A stretch of 64,000 nt of DNA from Erysipelotrichaceae bacterium (GCA_015058955.1 SVBJ01000006.1:1-64000), one strand, 5' to 3'; counted from the first letter of the stretch, positions 37,269 through 46,872 are shown. The notes: generated by a model from the letters alone, not told the origin. Numbers and translations are program-made.

Positions 37269-38795
37269 TTACATTAATGAAGCAAACAGTTTTAGAACTG
37301 AAACCAGGAAGGTTCGGATAATGCCGTGACGGGTGTCTTCCAGTTTAATTTCACGGCTTTCCGCAAAGGCATCAATGAAATCCTGCTTTATATCCTTAAT
37401 TACGGAGCAGTCATAAAAGCAGGTCCCGTTTTCAAAGTGCAGATACAGTGAACGGTAATCCAGGTTAACGGTACCCACCGTTGAGATTTTGTCGTCGGAA
37501 ACAAAGACCTTGGAATGAACAAATCCCGGAGTATATTCAAAGATGCGAACACCACCTTCGATCAAAGGGGCATAGAATGACTGGGTGATCATGTATATGA
37601 TTTTCTTGTCAGGAATACCCGGAGTAATCAGTCTGACATCAACACCACGCTTGGCAGCAAGTACCAGAGTGTTAATGAAATCAGTATCAATGATCAGATA
37701 CGGTGTATAGATATAACAGTAATCATTTGCCTTGTCCAGAATGTTGAAATAGATGTTCTGGGCAGTTCTTTCATTTCCCAGCGGAGTTTCGGCATACGGA
37801 GCAATGTATCCGTCAGTTTCCCTGATTTCAGGATCAACGTATTTATAAACGGAAAAGTCCGGGTCATCTTTCCTGAAGGCGTTCCAGTGCGTCAGGAACA
37901 TGACGGTATAGGACCAGACGGCTTCACCGCTGATCTTGATGATATTGTCTTTCCAGCGTCCATATGGATGTTTTACGTTGATGTATTCATCAGCCATATT
38001 TACGCCGCCCGAGAAGGCGATTTTACCGTCAATGACCATGATCTTGCGGTGGTCACGGTGGTTGATGATGATGTTGAGGATCGGGTTAATGCGGTTGAAA
38101 GGAATGCATTTGATCCCTTTTTCCTCAAGCTCTCGGGCATACTTGCCGGAAAGGGTAAAGAATGAACCCAGATCGTCATACATTACTCTGACATCTACAC
38201 CCTGACGGGCCTTTTCTTCCAGTATTTCCAGAATGCCGTTCCACATCCGGCCTTCTTCAATAATGAAGTATTCAATGAAGATGAATCTTTCAGCTTTTCT
38301 CAGTTCTTCCAGCATGATCGGATATCCGTAATCACCAAAAGAGTAGTAGCTGGCTTTCTCATTGCGGTACCATGGGAATCCGGCACTTTTCTGCATGTAA
38401 TGGAAAACACCTTTGTCTGCCGGATACTTTTCATTGAGTTCTTCCAGCAGTGCTTCATTTCTGGAATAGTATTTCAGATTCTGCAAAGTTGAATTAAGCA
38501 AATTGAAGAATGTTTTGCTGGTGAAAAGATTGGCACCTAACAGAAGATAAAGCGCTGTTCCAAAGACCGGGGATATCATTATTACCAGAATGTATAGCAT
38601 GTCATTGGAAAGATGCTTGCTGTTATTGATGATCGACATAACGATGAAGATGCTCAATACTCTCAAAACTATTCCGATCCAGGCTGCTTGATTGCGGAAC
38701 CATTTGAAAAGTGATATTACAAACAGCACTTCCAGAACGATCATTATCAGCATGAAAAACGTTCTGCTGAAATGCTTTCTCAGAAAATTCATCAT
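37269..38795 (-). CDS. cls: Cardiolipin synthase (phospholipase D family)
   Basis: The 508-aa membrane protein condenses phosphatidylglycerols into cardiolipin. Two or three N-terminal hydrophobic helices (residues 10-85) precede two phospholipase-D domains. The first HKD motif is HRDHRKIMVIDGKIAFSGG near 245-263. The second is HSKVFVSDDKISTVGTVNLD near 425-444. Length and layout match the Gram-positive ClsA type. The ribosome site GGAGGA lies before the ATG; a second ATG follows immediately, so the true start may be one codon later. It converges on gdhA and shares its terminator. Confidence 0.92.
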   Translation of the reverse strand: MMNFLRKHFSRTFFMLIMIVLEVLFVISLFKWFRNQAAWIGIVLRVLSIFIVMSIINNSKHLSNDMLYILVIMISPVFGTALYLLLGANLFTSKTFFNLLNSTLQNLKYYSRNEALLEELNEKYPADKGVFHYMQKSAGFPWYRNEKASYYSFGDYGYPIMLEELRKAERFIFIEYFIIEEGRMWNGILEILEEKARQGVDVRVMYDDLGSFFTLSGKYARELEEKGIKCIPFNRINPILNIIINHRDHRKIMVIDGKIAFSGGVNMADEYINVKHPYGRWKDNIIKISGEAVWSYTVMFLTHWNAFRKDDPDFSVYKYVDPEIRETDGYIAPYAETPLGNERTAQNIYFNILDKANDYCYIYTPYLIIDTDFINTLVLAAKRGVDVRLITPGIPDKKIIYMITQSFYAPLIEGGVRIFEYTPGFVHSKVFVSDDKISTVGTVNLDYRSLYLHFENGTCFYDCSVIKDIKQDFIDAFAESREIKLEDTRHGIIRTFLVSVLKLFASLM

Positions 38796-38869
38796 AGACT
38801 GTCCTCCAGTTATCCGTACATTCTTATTTAAGCAGAAGATTAAGGTTTTTTAAAGATTGCTCTGTGTAA

Positions 38870-38898
38870 TTGAAGTAATATTTGTTTTAAAGTAATAT
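38870..38898 (+). promoter_or_regulatory. Promoter of DUF4003-CPBP pair
   Basis: TTGAAG (38870-38875), 17-base spacer, TAATAT (38893-38898), 30 bases before the ATG. Confidence 0.6.
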
Positions 38899-38928
38899 AT
38901 GGTTAAGCGAAAGAACAGGTGAATTATT

Positions 38929-39879
38929 ATGAACGATAACCTTGTGACCTTATGTGAGAGATTTGTTGACAGCCGAGCCCTGCTGGCCGGATGTTTCAAG
39001 TGGTCATCCACTACCGATCAGTGTCTGCGGGCTTCCTTCATGCTGAAGGATGACACATACATTACCGAAAGCAGAATACTTGCAATAAAGGATTTTCTGA
39101 AAAAGAGGGAAGGCATATTTTCATCACTACGTTCTCATATTGAAATAACATTGATAGTCAAGATGTGCCAGAGTCCTGATTATGAAGAATACTACATGAA
39201 GCTTAAAACCGTCATGGAAGAATTCAAGATGGGCTGGCTGTTTTCTGATTCATACAGAGTTGTAACATCAATGATAATCATTGAGAATGTTGAACCGAAG
39301 GATTATCGTCATTACATCGATAAGACCAGAGTAATATATGAGCAGATGAAGAGAGATCATTCCTGGCTGACCCGGGATTATGATCTGATCTTTGCAGCCT
39401 TACTGGCTGTATCTGATATTGAATTTAATGACATACTTCTGGAAATGGATGAATCTTTCCGGATCCTCAAGCAGGAATTCCGCAGTTCCCGGAATCAGGA
39501 GTTAAGCCATATTCTTTCACTTAACCTTAATTCACCGGGAGAAAAGACTCAGCGTTTCCTGGAGATTCATGATCTTTTGAAGCGTAACAAGATCAAGGTA
39601 TCAAGGAGTTATCATCTTGAAGTTCTGGCAGTTCTGTCGTTACTGGACATGGATGACTTAAACATCATTGACGAGGTAACTCAGGCTGAAATGTATCTGA
39701 ATACTTATAAGGAATTCAGAGGATGGACGATGTTCCAGGATGAAAGGATCCTTTATGCCATCATGCTGGTCATAAAGGCCAACAGCCATGACAGCATTCT
39801 GATTGATAATGTACTGCTGTATGTCATTCTCAGAATGCAGCGGTCAAGAGATGCCGCTGCTGCCGCTGCCGCCGCCTGA
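38929..39879 (+). CDS. DUF4003-like protein with C-terminal poly-alanine tail
   Basis: The 316-aa protein is all-helical by its residue pattern, has no membrane segment and no catalytic motif I recognise. It resembles the DUF4003 proteins of Firmicutes, in which I recall an alanine-rich end as common. Here the C-terminus is eight consecutive alanines (39852-39876), encoded by GCC/GCT codons. The function of the family is unknown. The stop codon lies two bases before the ATG of the CPBP membrane protease, and that ATG has no ribosome site, so the two proteins are translationally coupled and may work together. Confidence 0.65.
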   Translation: MNDNLVTLCERFVDSRALLAGCFKWSSTTDQCLRASFMLKDDTYITESRILAIKDFLKKREGIFSSLRSHIEITLIVKMCQSPDYEEYYMKLKTVMEEFKMGWLFSDSYRVVTSMIIIENVEPKDYRHYIDKTRVIYEQMKRDHSWLTRDYDLIFAALLAVSDIEFNDILLEMDESFRILKQEFRSSRNQELSHILSLNLNSPGEKTQRFLEIHDLLKRNKIKVSRSYHLEVLAVLSLLDMDDLNIIDEVTQAEMYLNTYKEFRGWTMFQDERILYAIMLVIKANSHDSILIDNVLLYVILRMQRSRDAAAAAAAA

Positions 39880-39881
39880 TA

Positions 39882-40553
39882 ATGAAAAAGTCTTCGTTAA
39901 CAGCTTTATTTGCTGCAGTTGTTTCGCTGGCTTTACTGACCTGTATTGAACAGTTCTTAAAACCTGATTACCTGTTCAAAAGTATCTGCAAGCTTATTCT
40001 GCTGTCTGTTCCGATAATCCTGTATTCAAAGATTTCTCATCAGGACATTAAGGAAATAATCAACTTCAGAAAACTGAAGTCAGCTAAAAACCTGTATATC
40101 GGCATGGTACTTGCCTATGTCGGGATCATCATCGCATTCATGCTTTTCCGCAAAAGCATAGATCTTAATCAGATCAGGGAAAACCTAATGAATAAGGAAA
40201 AACTGACCAGGGAAAACTGTCTGTTTGTCTTTGCCTACATCATATTGGTGAATTCCTTTCTGGAAGAAGCGTTCTTCCGTGGCTTTCTCTCCCATCTGTT
40301 TACGGTTGAGGGGAAGGAGAGAATCGGAATCATTTTTTCGGCAGTATGCTTTGCACTGTATCACATTGGGATGGTGTCAAACTGGTTTTATCCTCTGATA
40401 TTTGTCATCTGCATTGCCGGACTGGCGGGATGTGGAATACTGCTGCAGCTGGTTGAACGACATTTCGGCACATTAAAAGCCAGTTGGCTCATCCATGGAT
40501 GTGCCAATCTGGCCATTAATACCATTGGTGTTATCGCAATGTTTCAGCTTTAG
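39882..40553 (+). CDS. CPBP-family intramembrane metalloprotease
   Basis: The 223-aa protein has about seven hydrophobic helices. The Abi/CPBP catalytic motifs are visible: EEAFFRGF near residues 127-134 (E-E-x-x-x-R), FALYHIG near 156 and HGCANLAIN near 203-211. Family members are prenyl-endopeptidase-like membrane proteases involved in processing peptides or anti-sigma factors and in bacteriocin immunity. The target here is unknown. The start codon follows the DUF4003 stop by two bases. The preceding 27 bases are GC-rich alanine codons with no Shine-Dalgarno, so translation must depend on reinitiation. A terminator follows directly after the stop. Confidence 0.82.
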   Translation: MKKSSLTALFAAVVSLALLTCIEQFLKPDYLFKSICKLILLSVPIILYSKISHQDIKEIINFRKLKSAKNLYIGMVLAYVGIIIAFMLFRKSIDLNQIRENLMNKEKLTRENCLFVFAYIILVNSFLEEAFFRGFLSHLFTVEGKERIGIIFSAVCFALYHIGMVSNWFYPLIFVICIAGLAGCGILLQLVERHFGTLKASWLIHGCANLAINTIGVIAMFQL

Positions 40554-40581
40554 GAATCATAAGTGATTATGATTCTTTTTT
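40554..40581 (+). terminator. Terminator of CPBP gene, overlapping galM 3' end
   Basis: GAATCATAA, loop GTGA, TTATGATTC, then six T. The right arm and T-run lie within the last codons of the convergent galM. Confidence 0.9.
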
Positions 40582-41574
40582 ATACAGTCTGTACTCTGTA
40601 ATGTGTACGGCCGGCTTGCCGGCTTTTATTATCGGCTTGACCATATTGTCGAGGTTGATGGCATCTGGTGTAAACTGAGTTTCCAGACAAACGGCATCAC
40701 GAGGATGGTACTTGTCATTGTCGAGATAGTTAGCAGTATATACCTGAATGCCGGGCATTGTGGTATATGTCTGCAGGGCTATTCCTGTTTCCGGACTGTA
40801 CAGTTCGCCAGCCAGGATCAGTGATCCGTCAAAGTCGTCAATCAGCCAGTTATGATCGTATCCCTTGCCATAAGCCAGCTGTTGATTTTCTTCGTCAATA
40901 TCACGTCCGATGGCCTTTGGATATCTGAAGTCAAATGGAGTGCCTTCAACTTCCACAATATTACCGACAGGGCAGCTGTTTTCATCATTTGGAGTCGTAT
41001 GACTGCAGTTAAGCTGCAGGATGTGATTTAAGACCGTGCCGTGTCCATTCAGATTGAAATATGAATGGTTGGTCGGGTTGAAGACGGTATCCTGATCGGA
41101 TATCCGGCAATATGTTATTGAAAGTCTGTCGCCCTTAACAGCGTAGGTAACCTTAAATGATCTGTTGCCCGGAAATCCCAGTTCGCCATCCTTATAGTCA
41201 AGCTGAAGAGTCAGTTCTGTTTCGCTGTAATTAACGACTTTCCAGATGCTCTGAGCTGATCCGCCAGGCAGGGATGAATGGAGGTTATTAGGACCGTTAT
41301 TGACCCGCAGATTGTATTGCTGACCGTTAAGTGTGAAACGGGCGTCTCTGATGCGGTTGGCATTTGGCAGAACGATGGCACCCATGTAGCTGTCGTTAAG
41401 AATGTATCTGTCGACACTGTCGTATCCGCAGACCACATTGACACCGTCAAAATGAAGTCTGATCAAGGTGGCACCGAAATCACAGATCTCGGCTGTCAGG
41501 ATGTCATTGGAAATGGTATAGAGGTAGGTTTCCTGACCGTTTGCCTTACCGAACGGTTTTACTGTGGCGATCAT
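40567..41574 (-). CDS. galM: Aldose 1-epimerase (galactose mutarotase)
   Basis: The 335-aa enzyme interconverts alpha and beta anomers of galactose or glucose. Family blocks are visible: the N-terminal beta-rich segment with FGATLIRL, the substrate-binding LPNANRIRDARF near residues 69-80, the catalytic-His region NPTNHSYFNL near 165-174, GYDHNWLID near 232, and the catalytic-Glu region CLETQFTPDAIN near 295. It overlaps galK by four bases (ATGA), so galK-galM is a coupled operon. Together with the divergent glycosidases it handles galactose freed from galactosides. Confidence 0.92.
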   Translation of the reverse strand: MIATVKPFGKANGQETYLYTISNDILTAEICDFGATLIRLHFDGVNVVCGYDSVDRYILNDSYMGAIVLPNANRIRDARFTLNGQQYNLRVNNGPNNLHSSLPGGSAQSIWKVVNYSETELTLQLDYKDGELGFPGNRSFKVTYAVKGDRLSITYCRISDQDTVFNPTNHSYFNLNGHGTVLNHILQLNCSHTTPNDENSCPVGNIVEVEGTPFDFRYPKAIGRDIDEENQQLAYGKGYDHNWLIDDFDGSLILAGELYSPETGIALQTYTTMPGIQVYTANYLDNDKYHPRDAVCLETQFTPDAINLDNMVKPIIKAGKPAVHITEYRLYKKES

Positions 41575-42842
41575 ATTACTCTGTCACTTCCATGGCTGTT
41601 GACCTGCAGGACAATGCAGCTGTCCTTGCCGAAGACCTTATCCATAAGTTCCTTATAGCCATTGACATGTTCGTTTTTGACAAAAGCCTGAATTGTTCCG
41701 GCAAAACCCCCGCCGTGAACACGGCTTGCTTCATCTTCATCCAGGTAATTATCTGAAAGCAATAATGCCAGGGAAAGAGGCTGGTAAGCGAGATCAGCAT
41801 TGGTATAGACGTTCTGGAGATACTTGAAGGAACTGTTGCCTGAAGCCTTTATGACATCCAGGAATCCCTTGATGTTGCCTTCACGGGTATTGATCAGCTG
41901 CTTTTCAACTCTGTCATTCTCATTGATCATGTGAATTGAACGCAGGATAGCACGGTCGCCATAGTTGTCACGCAGCAGTTTCATGTTATTGGTAATCTGT
42001 CTGACTGTTACATCTCTTAAGACATCTTCGTTGAAGAAGTGGGCGATTTCTCCCATTTCTTCGGTAATGGCAGCATATTCACCGGTCAGCTTTGAATGTG
42101 AACCGCCGGTATTGACAATGCACAGAGAATAGCCGAATTCATTGAGCTTGAAATCAACGGTTTCAATGATAGGTTCAGCCGGATTGCGGAAGTCGATGTA
42201 GGCAATACCGCCTAAGGCACAGGCACACTGATCCATTAAGCCGCATGGCTTGCCGAAGTATTTGTTTTCAGCATACTGTGAATACTTGGCGATCTCTACC
42301 TTTGGAACCTTGCCGTCATTGAACAGATAGGAAGCAATCGTTCCGATCATTACCTCAAAGGCAGCTGAACTGGATAAGCCTGATCCTACCAGTACATTTG
42401 AACGCATGACAGCATGGAAATTGCCGATCCTGTATCCGTTGGTTTCAATGCGGTTGAGAACACCGCGGACTAAGGCGGCAGAAGTATGCTGCTGGGCAGG
42501 GTCATAGGAAGTATTCTGAGCGGAAACGCCGCTAATGAACTGACCGTTGGAATATATTTCCATCTTATCGGCCGGGGCAGCCACGCAGATGATGTCCAGG
42601 TTGATGGAGCAGGCCAGTACACAGCCGTGCTGATGGTCGGTATGATTTCCGGTAAGCTCGCTTCTGCCCGGAACGGAAAGAACGATGACATCATCATCAC
42701 CGAACTTGGTGAGATATTCATTCAGCAGAGAAACGTATCTTTTTCTCTGAGACTCGATCATGCTTTCATCAACATAAAAATCAAGCAGAAGGGAGTCATT
42801 TTTACCGCTTTTAAAATCATTAATAAGCGCAGTGACTTTCAT
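41571..42842 (-). CDS. galK: Galactokinase
   Basis: The 423-aa GHMP kinase phosphorylates galactose at C1. Motif 1 is PGRSELTGNHTDHQHG near residues 58-73 (the usual GR.nliGeHtDy sequence slightly altered to SELTGNHTDH). The ATP loop is VGSGLSSSAAFEV near 150-162. Motif 3 is VHGGGFAGTIQAFV near 380. It is slightly longer than typical GalK (about 390), with the additional residues in the N-terminal region. The ribosome site GGAGGAT precedes the ATG. No galT or galE is in the window, so galactose-1-phosphate must be processed by genes elsewhere. Confidence 0.92.
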   Translation of the reverse strand: MKVTALINDFKSGKNDSLLLDFYVDESMIESQRKRYVSLLNEYLTKFGDDDVIVLSVPGRSELTGNHTDHQHGCVLACSINLDIICVAAPADKMEIYSNGQFISGVSAQNTSYDPAQQHTSAALVRGVLNRIETNGYRIGNFHAVMRSNVLVGSGLSSSAAFEVMIGTIASYLFNDGKVPKVEIAKYSQYAENKYFGKPCGLMDQCACALGGIAYIDFRNPAEPIIETVDFKLNEFGYSLCIVNTGGSHSKLTGEYAAITEEMGEIAHFFNEDVLRDVTVRQITNNMKLLRDNYGDRAILRSIHMINENDRVEKQLINTREGNIKGFLDVIKASGNSSFKYLQNVYTNADLAYQPLSLALLLSDNYLDEDEASRVHGGGFAGTIQAFVKNEHVNGYKELMDKVFGKDSCIVLQVNSHGSDRVI

Positions 42843-42867
42843 ATTGTATTTAATCCTCCACAGATTT

Positions 42868-42896
42868 ACTATATCACACTTTCATGGGTTTTTGAA
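42868..42896 (-). promoter_or_regulatory. Promoter of galK-galM
   Basis: On the minus strand TTCAAA (42891-42896), 17-base spacer, TATAGT (42868-42873). Its -35 overlaps the upstream region of the divergent glycosidase promoter. Confidence 0.6.
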
Positions 42897-42909
42897 AAGG
42901 TTGCTGATA

Positions 42910-42918
42910 TGTTATAAT
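42910..42918 (+). promoter_or_regulatory. Extended -10 of glycosidase operon
   Basis: TGTTATAAT, 38 bases before the ATG of the GH2 gene. TTGAAA (42892-42897) lies 15 bases upstream of the box and overlaps the -35 box of galK. Confidence 0.6.
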
Positions 42919-42956
42919 CCTTTTGAAAGGCAGTGACAATAATAAGGTAGGAAATA

Positions 42957-45281
42957 ATGATTTCATTAAACAATAACTGGACATTTAATGAGAACTGGCA
43001 GGATGATTTCAGATACGGTGTAACCGGTGAACCGGTCAGATTACCGCATACCTGCAGAATGCTGAACTATCATTACATCAATGAAAAAGACTATCAGATG
43101 ATCTGCGGCTACAGTACGGTAATTGAAATGCCGGACAATCTGGAGCACAAAAAGGTCTTTCTGCAATTTGATGGAGCTGGGCACATTGCCACGGTGTATG
43201 TTGACGGTGTAAAACGGGGAGTACATAAAGGCGGATATACTGCCTTCAGAGTTGACATTACTTCTCTGGTAAGACCGGCAGGAAAACATGTTGTTTCTGT
43301 TTGTCTGGACACAACCGAAAACCCGGAAATACCGCCGTTCGGCTATGTCATTGACTATCTGACATATGGAGGGCTTTACCGTGAAGCCTGGCTTGACATA
43401 GTCGATGAAGAATATGTCAGTGACGTCTTTGTTTATACTCCGGAACTGAACAGGGCTGTTATCCAGATAGAATCTGAATCATCAGCGACCCGAATTGTCA
43501 GGATCAAGACCATGGAAAACGAGATAATCCGGGAAGCAAAGACTCCGGATAATAACCTGGAAGTTACTCTCAAGAATGTAAAACCGTGGGAACTGGATGA
43601 TCCGGTACTGTATAAATGTGAAGTTTCTCTGGAAAATCACGAAGGAAGCAGGGAAGTAACCTTTGGTTTCCGTACCGTGACCTTCGATAACAACGATTTC
43701 TATCTCAACGGCAGGAAAGTCTTCCTGAGAGGTCTCAACAGACATCAGAATTACCCTTATATCGGATATGCCGCTACCGCTTCATTACAGTATGAAGATG
43801 CCAGGATACTGAAGGAAGAACTTGGCTGCAACGCGGTCAGGACTTCCCATTATCCGCAGTCTCAGCATTTCATTGATGCCTGCGACCGTCTGGGTCTGCT
43901 GGTATTTACCGAAATACCGGGCTGGCAGCATATCGGTGATCAGAAGTGGAAGAAGCATGCCATCAAGAATGTCAGAGAAATGATCATCCAGTACCGCAAT
44001 CATCCTTCGATCTTCTTATGGGGCGTAAGAATCAACGAAAGTCAGGATGATGATATTCTCTATACCGTTACCAATAAAGTTGCTCACCAGCTTGATCCTT
44101 CCAGATGCACGTCTGGTGTCAGATATCTGCAGAACAGCAGTCTTCTGGAAGACGTCTATGCTTACAATGATTTCTCTCATAACGGACTGACACCTGGTGC
44201 CAGAGCCAAGAAACGGGTCACCAAGCATGACAGACCTTTGATCATTACCGAAGCCAACGGGCACATGTTCCCGACCAAGGCCTTCGATAACTGGGAGAAA
44301 CGTCAGGCTCATGCCATCAGACATGCCACGGTGCTTAATCAGGCCATGGCTGACGGTGATCATGCCGGCTGTTTCCAGTGGTGCATGTTTGACTATCCGA
44401 CTCACAAGGATTTCGGTTCCGGGGACAGAATATGCTACCATGGCGTAATGGACGGCTTCCGTAATCCAAAGCTGGCAGCTGCTTTATATGCCAGCCAGCA
44501 GGATCAGACACCGGTACTGGAAGTAGGCAGTTCCATGGACATCGGTGACTATCCGGGTGGTTTCATCGGCAATGTCTACGTTTTCAGCAACATGGATACG
44601 GTAAAGCTTTATAAGAACGATGTTTATGTGGCTGATCTTGGACTTACTGATCTGACAAGTCTGCCGCATCCGGTAATGATTGTAAACGACACCATCGGCA
44701 AACTGCTGGAAACAAATGAAGGCTTTACCGGCAAAAAGGAACAGCTGTTCCATGATGGCTTACTGTCTGCTGCCAGAAACGGTTTTGACAAGATGCCGGT
44801 ATCTGATAAGCTCAAGATCGGTTACGGCATGGTCAGATACGGCATGAAATACAGTGATGCCGTCCAGCTGTATGGCAAGTATGTCGGTAACTGGGGCGGT
44901 GAATCAACAATATGGCGCTTTGATGGTATCAAGGATGGCAAAACAGTAATAAGCAGAACACTGGCACAGTCCTGTCGCCTGCATCTGGATGTAACGGTTT
45001 CCCGGACACATCTTGCTGAAAAGGATACCTATGACATGGCCATGGTCAGAGTCAGAGTACTGGATGAATATTGCAATCCGGCACCGTATTATCAGCTGCC
45101 GGTAAGCTTTAATGCTTCCGGTACCGTTGAAGTCAGGGGACTTTCCAATGCTGCTCTGGAAGGAGGCTGCTCAGGCTGTTATGTTGCCACGACAGGTTTG
45201 GAAGGAAAGGGTACTCTTCAGATTAGAGCTGAAGGGTTGGATCCGGTAAATGTTGAATTTGAAACAGAGGTTATAAAATGA
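42957..45281 (+). CDS. Glycoside hydrolase family 2 (beta-galactosidase type)
   Basis: The 774-aa enzyme has the GH2 layout: a jelly-roll sugar-binding domain (residues 1-165), an Ig-like domain (165-255), a TIM barrel (about 255-510) and C-terminal beta-domains. Barrel signatures include NGRKVFLRGLNRHQNYPYIG, GCNAVRTSHYPQS, the acid/base region LWGVRINES near 358 with the Asn-Glu pair, and the nucleophile region LIITEANGHM near 430. There is no signal peptide, so it acts on imported substrates. Beta-galactosidase is favoured by the galK-galM and alpha-galactosidase neighbours; beta-glucuronidase or mannosidase cannot be excluded. Its last four bases overlap the next gene. Confidence 0.85.
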   Translation: MISLNNNWTFNENWQDDFRYGVTGEPVRLPHTCRMLNYHYINEKDYQMICGYSTVIEMPDNLEHKKVFLQFDGAGHIATVYVDGVKRGVHKGGYTAFRVDITSLVRPAGKHVVSVCLDTTENPEIPPFGYVIDYLTYGGLYREAWLDIVDEEYVSDVFVYTPELNRAVIQIESESSATRIVRIKTMENEIIREAKTPDNNLEVTLKNVKPWELDDPVLYKCEVSLENHEGSREVTFGFRTVTFDNNDFYLNGRKVFLRGLNRHQNYPYIGYAATASLQYEDARILKEELGCNAVRTSHYPQSQHFIDACDRLGLLVFTEIPGWQHIGDQKWKKHAIKNVREMIIQYRNHPSIFLWGVRINESQDDDILYTVTNKVAHQLDPSRCTSGVRYLQNSSLLEDVYAYNDFSHNGLTPGARAKKRVTKHDRPLIITEANGHMFPTKAFDNWEKRQAHAIRHATVLNQAMADGDHAGCFQWCMFDYPTHKDFGSGDRICYHGVMDGFRNPKLAAALYASQQDQTPVLEVGSSMDIGDYPGGFIGNVYVFSNMDTVKLYKNDVYVADLGLTDLTSLPHPVMIVNDTIGKLLETNEGFTGKKEQLFHDGLLSAARNGFDKMPVSDKLKIGYGMVRYGMKYSDAVQLYGKYVGNWGGESTIWRFDGIKDGKTVISRTLAQSCRLHLDVTVSRTHLAEKDTYDMAMVRVRVLDEYCNPAPYYQLPVSFNASGTVEVRGLSNAALEGGCSGCYVATTGLEGKGTLQIRAEGLDPVNVEFETEVIK

Positions 45282-46837
45282 CACAGAATTATGGAAAGAT
45301 AATGAAATGGCAGGTCAATTCCCAGTGTGGGGAAGCAGAACTGCAGGGAATTAACATCATCAGCGTTGAACTTAACGGCAAGGTGGAGAAAGCTGAAGCC
45401 ATATTGAACATCGCACCATCGGAAAAGATGTTCTTCAATGGATATCAGACCTGGACCTGGTGTCCGGAATATACCGTAAAGGACTGGATCAGGGGACTGA
45501 AATATACTCCAAAAAAGGGCATTGAGCGTTTCGGCCTGGACCGCTACGGTGATTACCACTTTATTGAATACAGTGCTCAGAGAGGTAAGTTCCACGGTTT
45601 CTCATACTGCTATTTCCGTGATGGTGATCAGTATAGGCTGTTTGGATCTCTGGATGAGTATCCGGGATATACCGTCTTCTATTATGACAGTGCCAGGGAA
45701 GAACTGAAGATCACCAGAGATGCCATAGGGGTTACTTTCAACGGTGAATTCAAGGCATTCAGCTTTGTCTATCTGGAAGGAAATGAAGAAGAAGTCTTTG
45801 ACAGATGGTTCCAGCTGATGGATGTCAAGCCGATCAGAAATGAAAAGCTGTTTGGCTATTCCAGCTGGTATAACCGCTATGAAGACATCTCAATTGCTTC
45901 AATTGAAGAAGATCTGGAAAGCTGCGAAGGACTGCTGAAACCAGGTGATCTGTTCCAGATCGATGACGGCTGGGAACCGACAGTCGGTGACTGGCTGGAA
46001 CCTGATCCAATCAAGTTCCCGGATGGCATGAAGGCCATCTGTGACAAGATCCATGCCAAAGGATATAAGAGCGGCTTATGGCTGGCACCATTTGTCGCAA
46101 CTGAAAAAAGTAAGATCTGGCAGGAACATCAGGACTGGTTCCTGAAGCATGACGGCGAAAACTGGAAGGATGGCGCAAACTGGGGCGGCTTCTATTCGTT
46201 AGACCTTGATAATCAGGAAGTAATGGATTACATCGAGAAATGCTTTGACCGTGTTTTCAATGAATGGGGCTTTGATCTGGTCAAACTCGATTTCCTGTAT
46301 GCCCGGGCACCGTTCCCTGATGAATACAGGACCCGTGCAGCCAAGATGATCGATTCCATGAAGTGGTTAAGATATCTGTGCAGGGACAAGCTGATATTGG
46401 GTTGTGGGGTACCTTTAATGCCGGCATTCGGTCTGGTTGATTACTGCCGCATCGGCTGTGACGTTGGTCTGGATTGGGATGATAAGGCCTACATGCGCAT
46501 CATTCACCGTGAAAGAGTATCAACCAAACATGCCATTGACAATACCTTCTTCAGACGTCAGCTCAATCACCGCGCCTTCCTCAATGACCCGGATGTTTTC
46601 TTCCTAAGAACGGAAAACATTTCCCTGAGTGAAATCGACAAGAAGTATCTGGCTACCATGAACGGTCTGTTCTCCGGCATTCTGCTGACCAGTGACAATT
46701 TCAGTCACTACAATGAAGAACAGAAGAAGACTCTGCAGGAAGTAAGAGATCTGATGGATGCTGAGATAATATCCATTGACGATAACGTCATAAAGTTCCG
46801 CACTAACGGCAAAACCAAGCTCATTAAGAAAGTATAG
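45278..46837 (+). CDS. Alpha-galactosidase (GH36-type)
   Basis: The 519-aa protein is a clan D glycosidase. After a beta-domain, the catalytic barrel carries YSSWYNRYEDIS, FQIDDGWEPTVGDWLEPDPIKFPDGM, WLAPF, the nucleophile motif DLVKLDFLYA near residue 335, and the acid/base region CRIGCDVGLDWDD near 392. These match GH36/GH27 alpha-galactosidases. It is shorter than typical GH36 enzymes (about 720 aa) because the N-terminal domain is reduced. It is cytoplasmic, with no signal peptide. The ATGA overlap with the GH2 gene shows a coupled operon. The pair would strip both alpha- and beta-linked galactose from imported oligosaccharides. Confidence 0.85.
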   Translation: MTQNYGKIMKWQVNSQCGEAELQGINIISVELNGKVEKAEAILNIAPSEKMFFNGYQTWTWCPEYTVKDWIRGLKYTPKKGIERFGLDRYGDYHFIEYSAQRGKFHGFSYCYFRDGDQYRLFGSLDEYPGYTVFYYDSAREELKITRDAIGVTFNGEFKAFSFVYLEGNEEEVFDRWFQLMDVKPIRNEKLFGYSSWYNRYEDISIASIEEDLESCEGLLKPGDLFQIDDGWEPTVGDWLEPDPIKFPDGMKAICDKIHAKGYKSGLWLAPFVATEKSKIWQEHQDWFLKHDGENWKDGANWGGFYSLDLDNQEVMDYIEKCFDRVFNEWGFDLVKLDFLYARAPFPDEYRTRAAKMIDSMKWLRYLCRDKLILGCGVPLMPAFGLVDYCRIGCDVGLDWDDKAYMRIIHRERVSTKHAIDNTFFRRQLNHRAFLNDPDVFFLRTENISLSEIDKKYLATMNGLFSGILLTSDNFSHYNEEQKKTLQEVRDLMDAEIISIDDNVIKFRTNGKTKLIKKV

Positions 46838-46860
46838 AATCCGGGAAACCGGATTTTATT
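46838..46860 (+). terminator. Terminator of glycosidase operon
   Basis: AATCCGG, GAAA tetraloop, CCGGATT, then a T-rich run, immediately after the stop codon. Confidence 0.88.
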
Positions 46861-46872
46861 GTTGCCTCCTTT

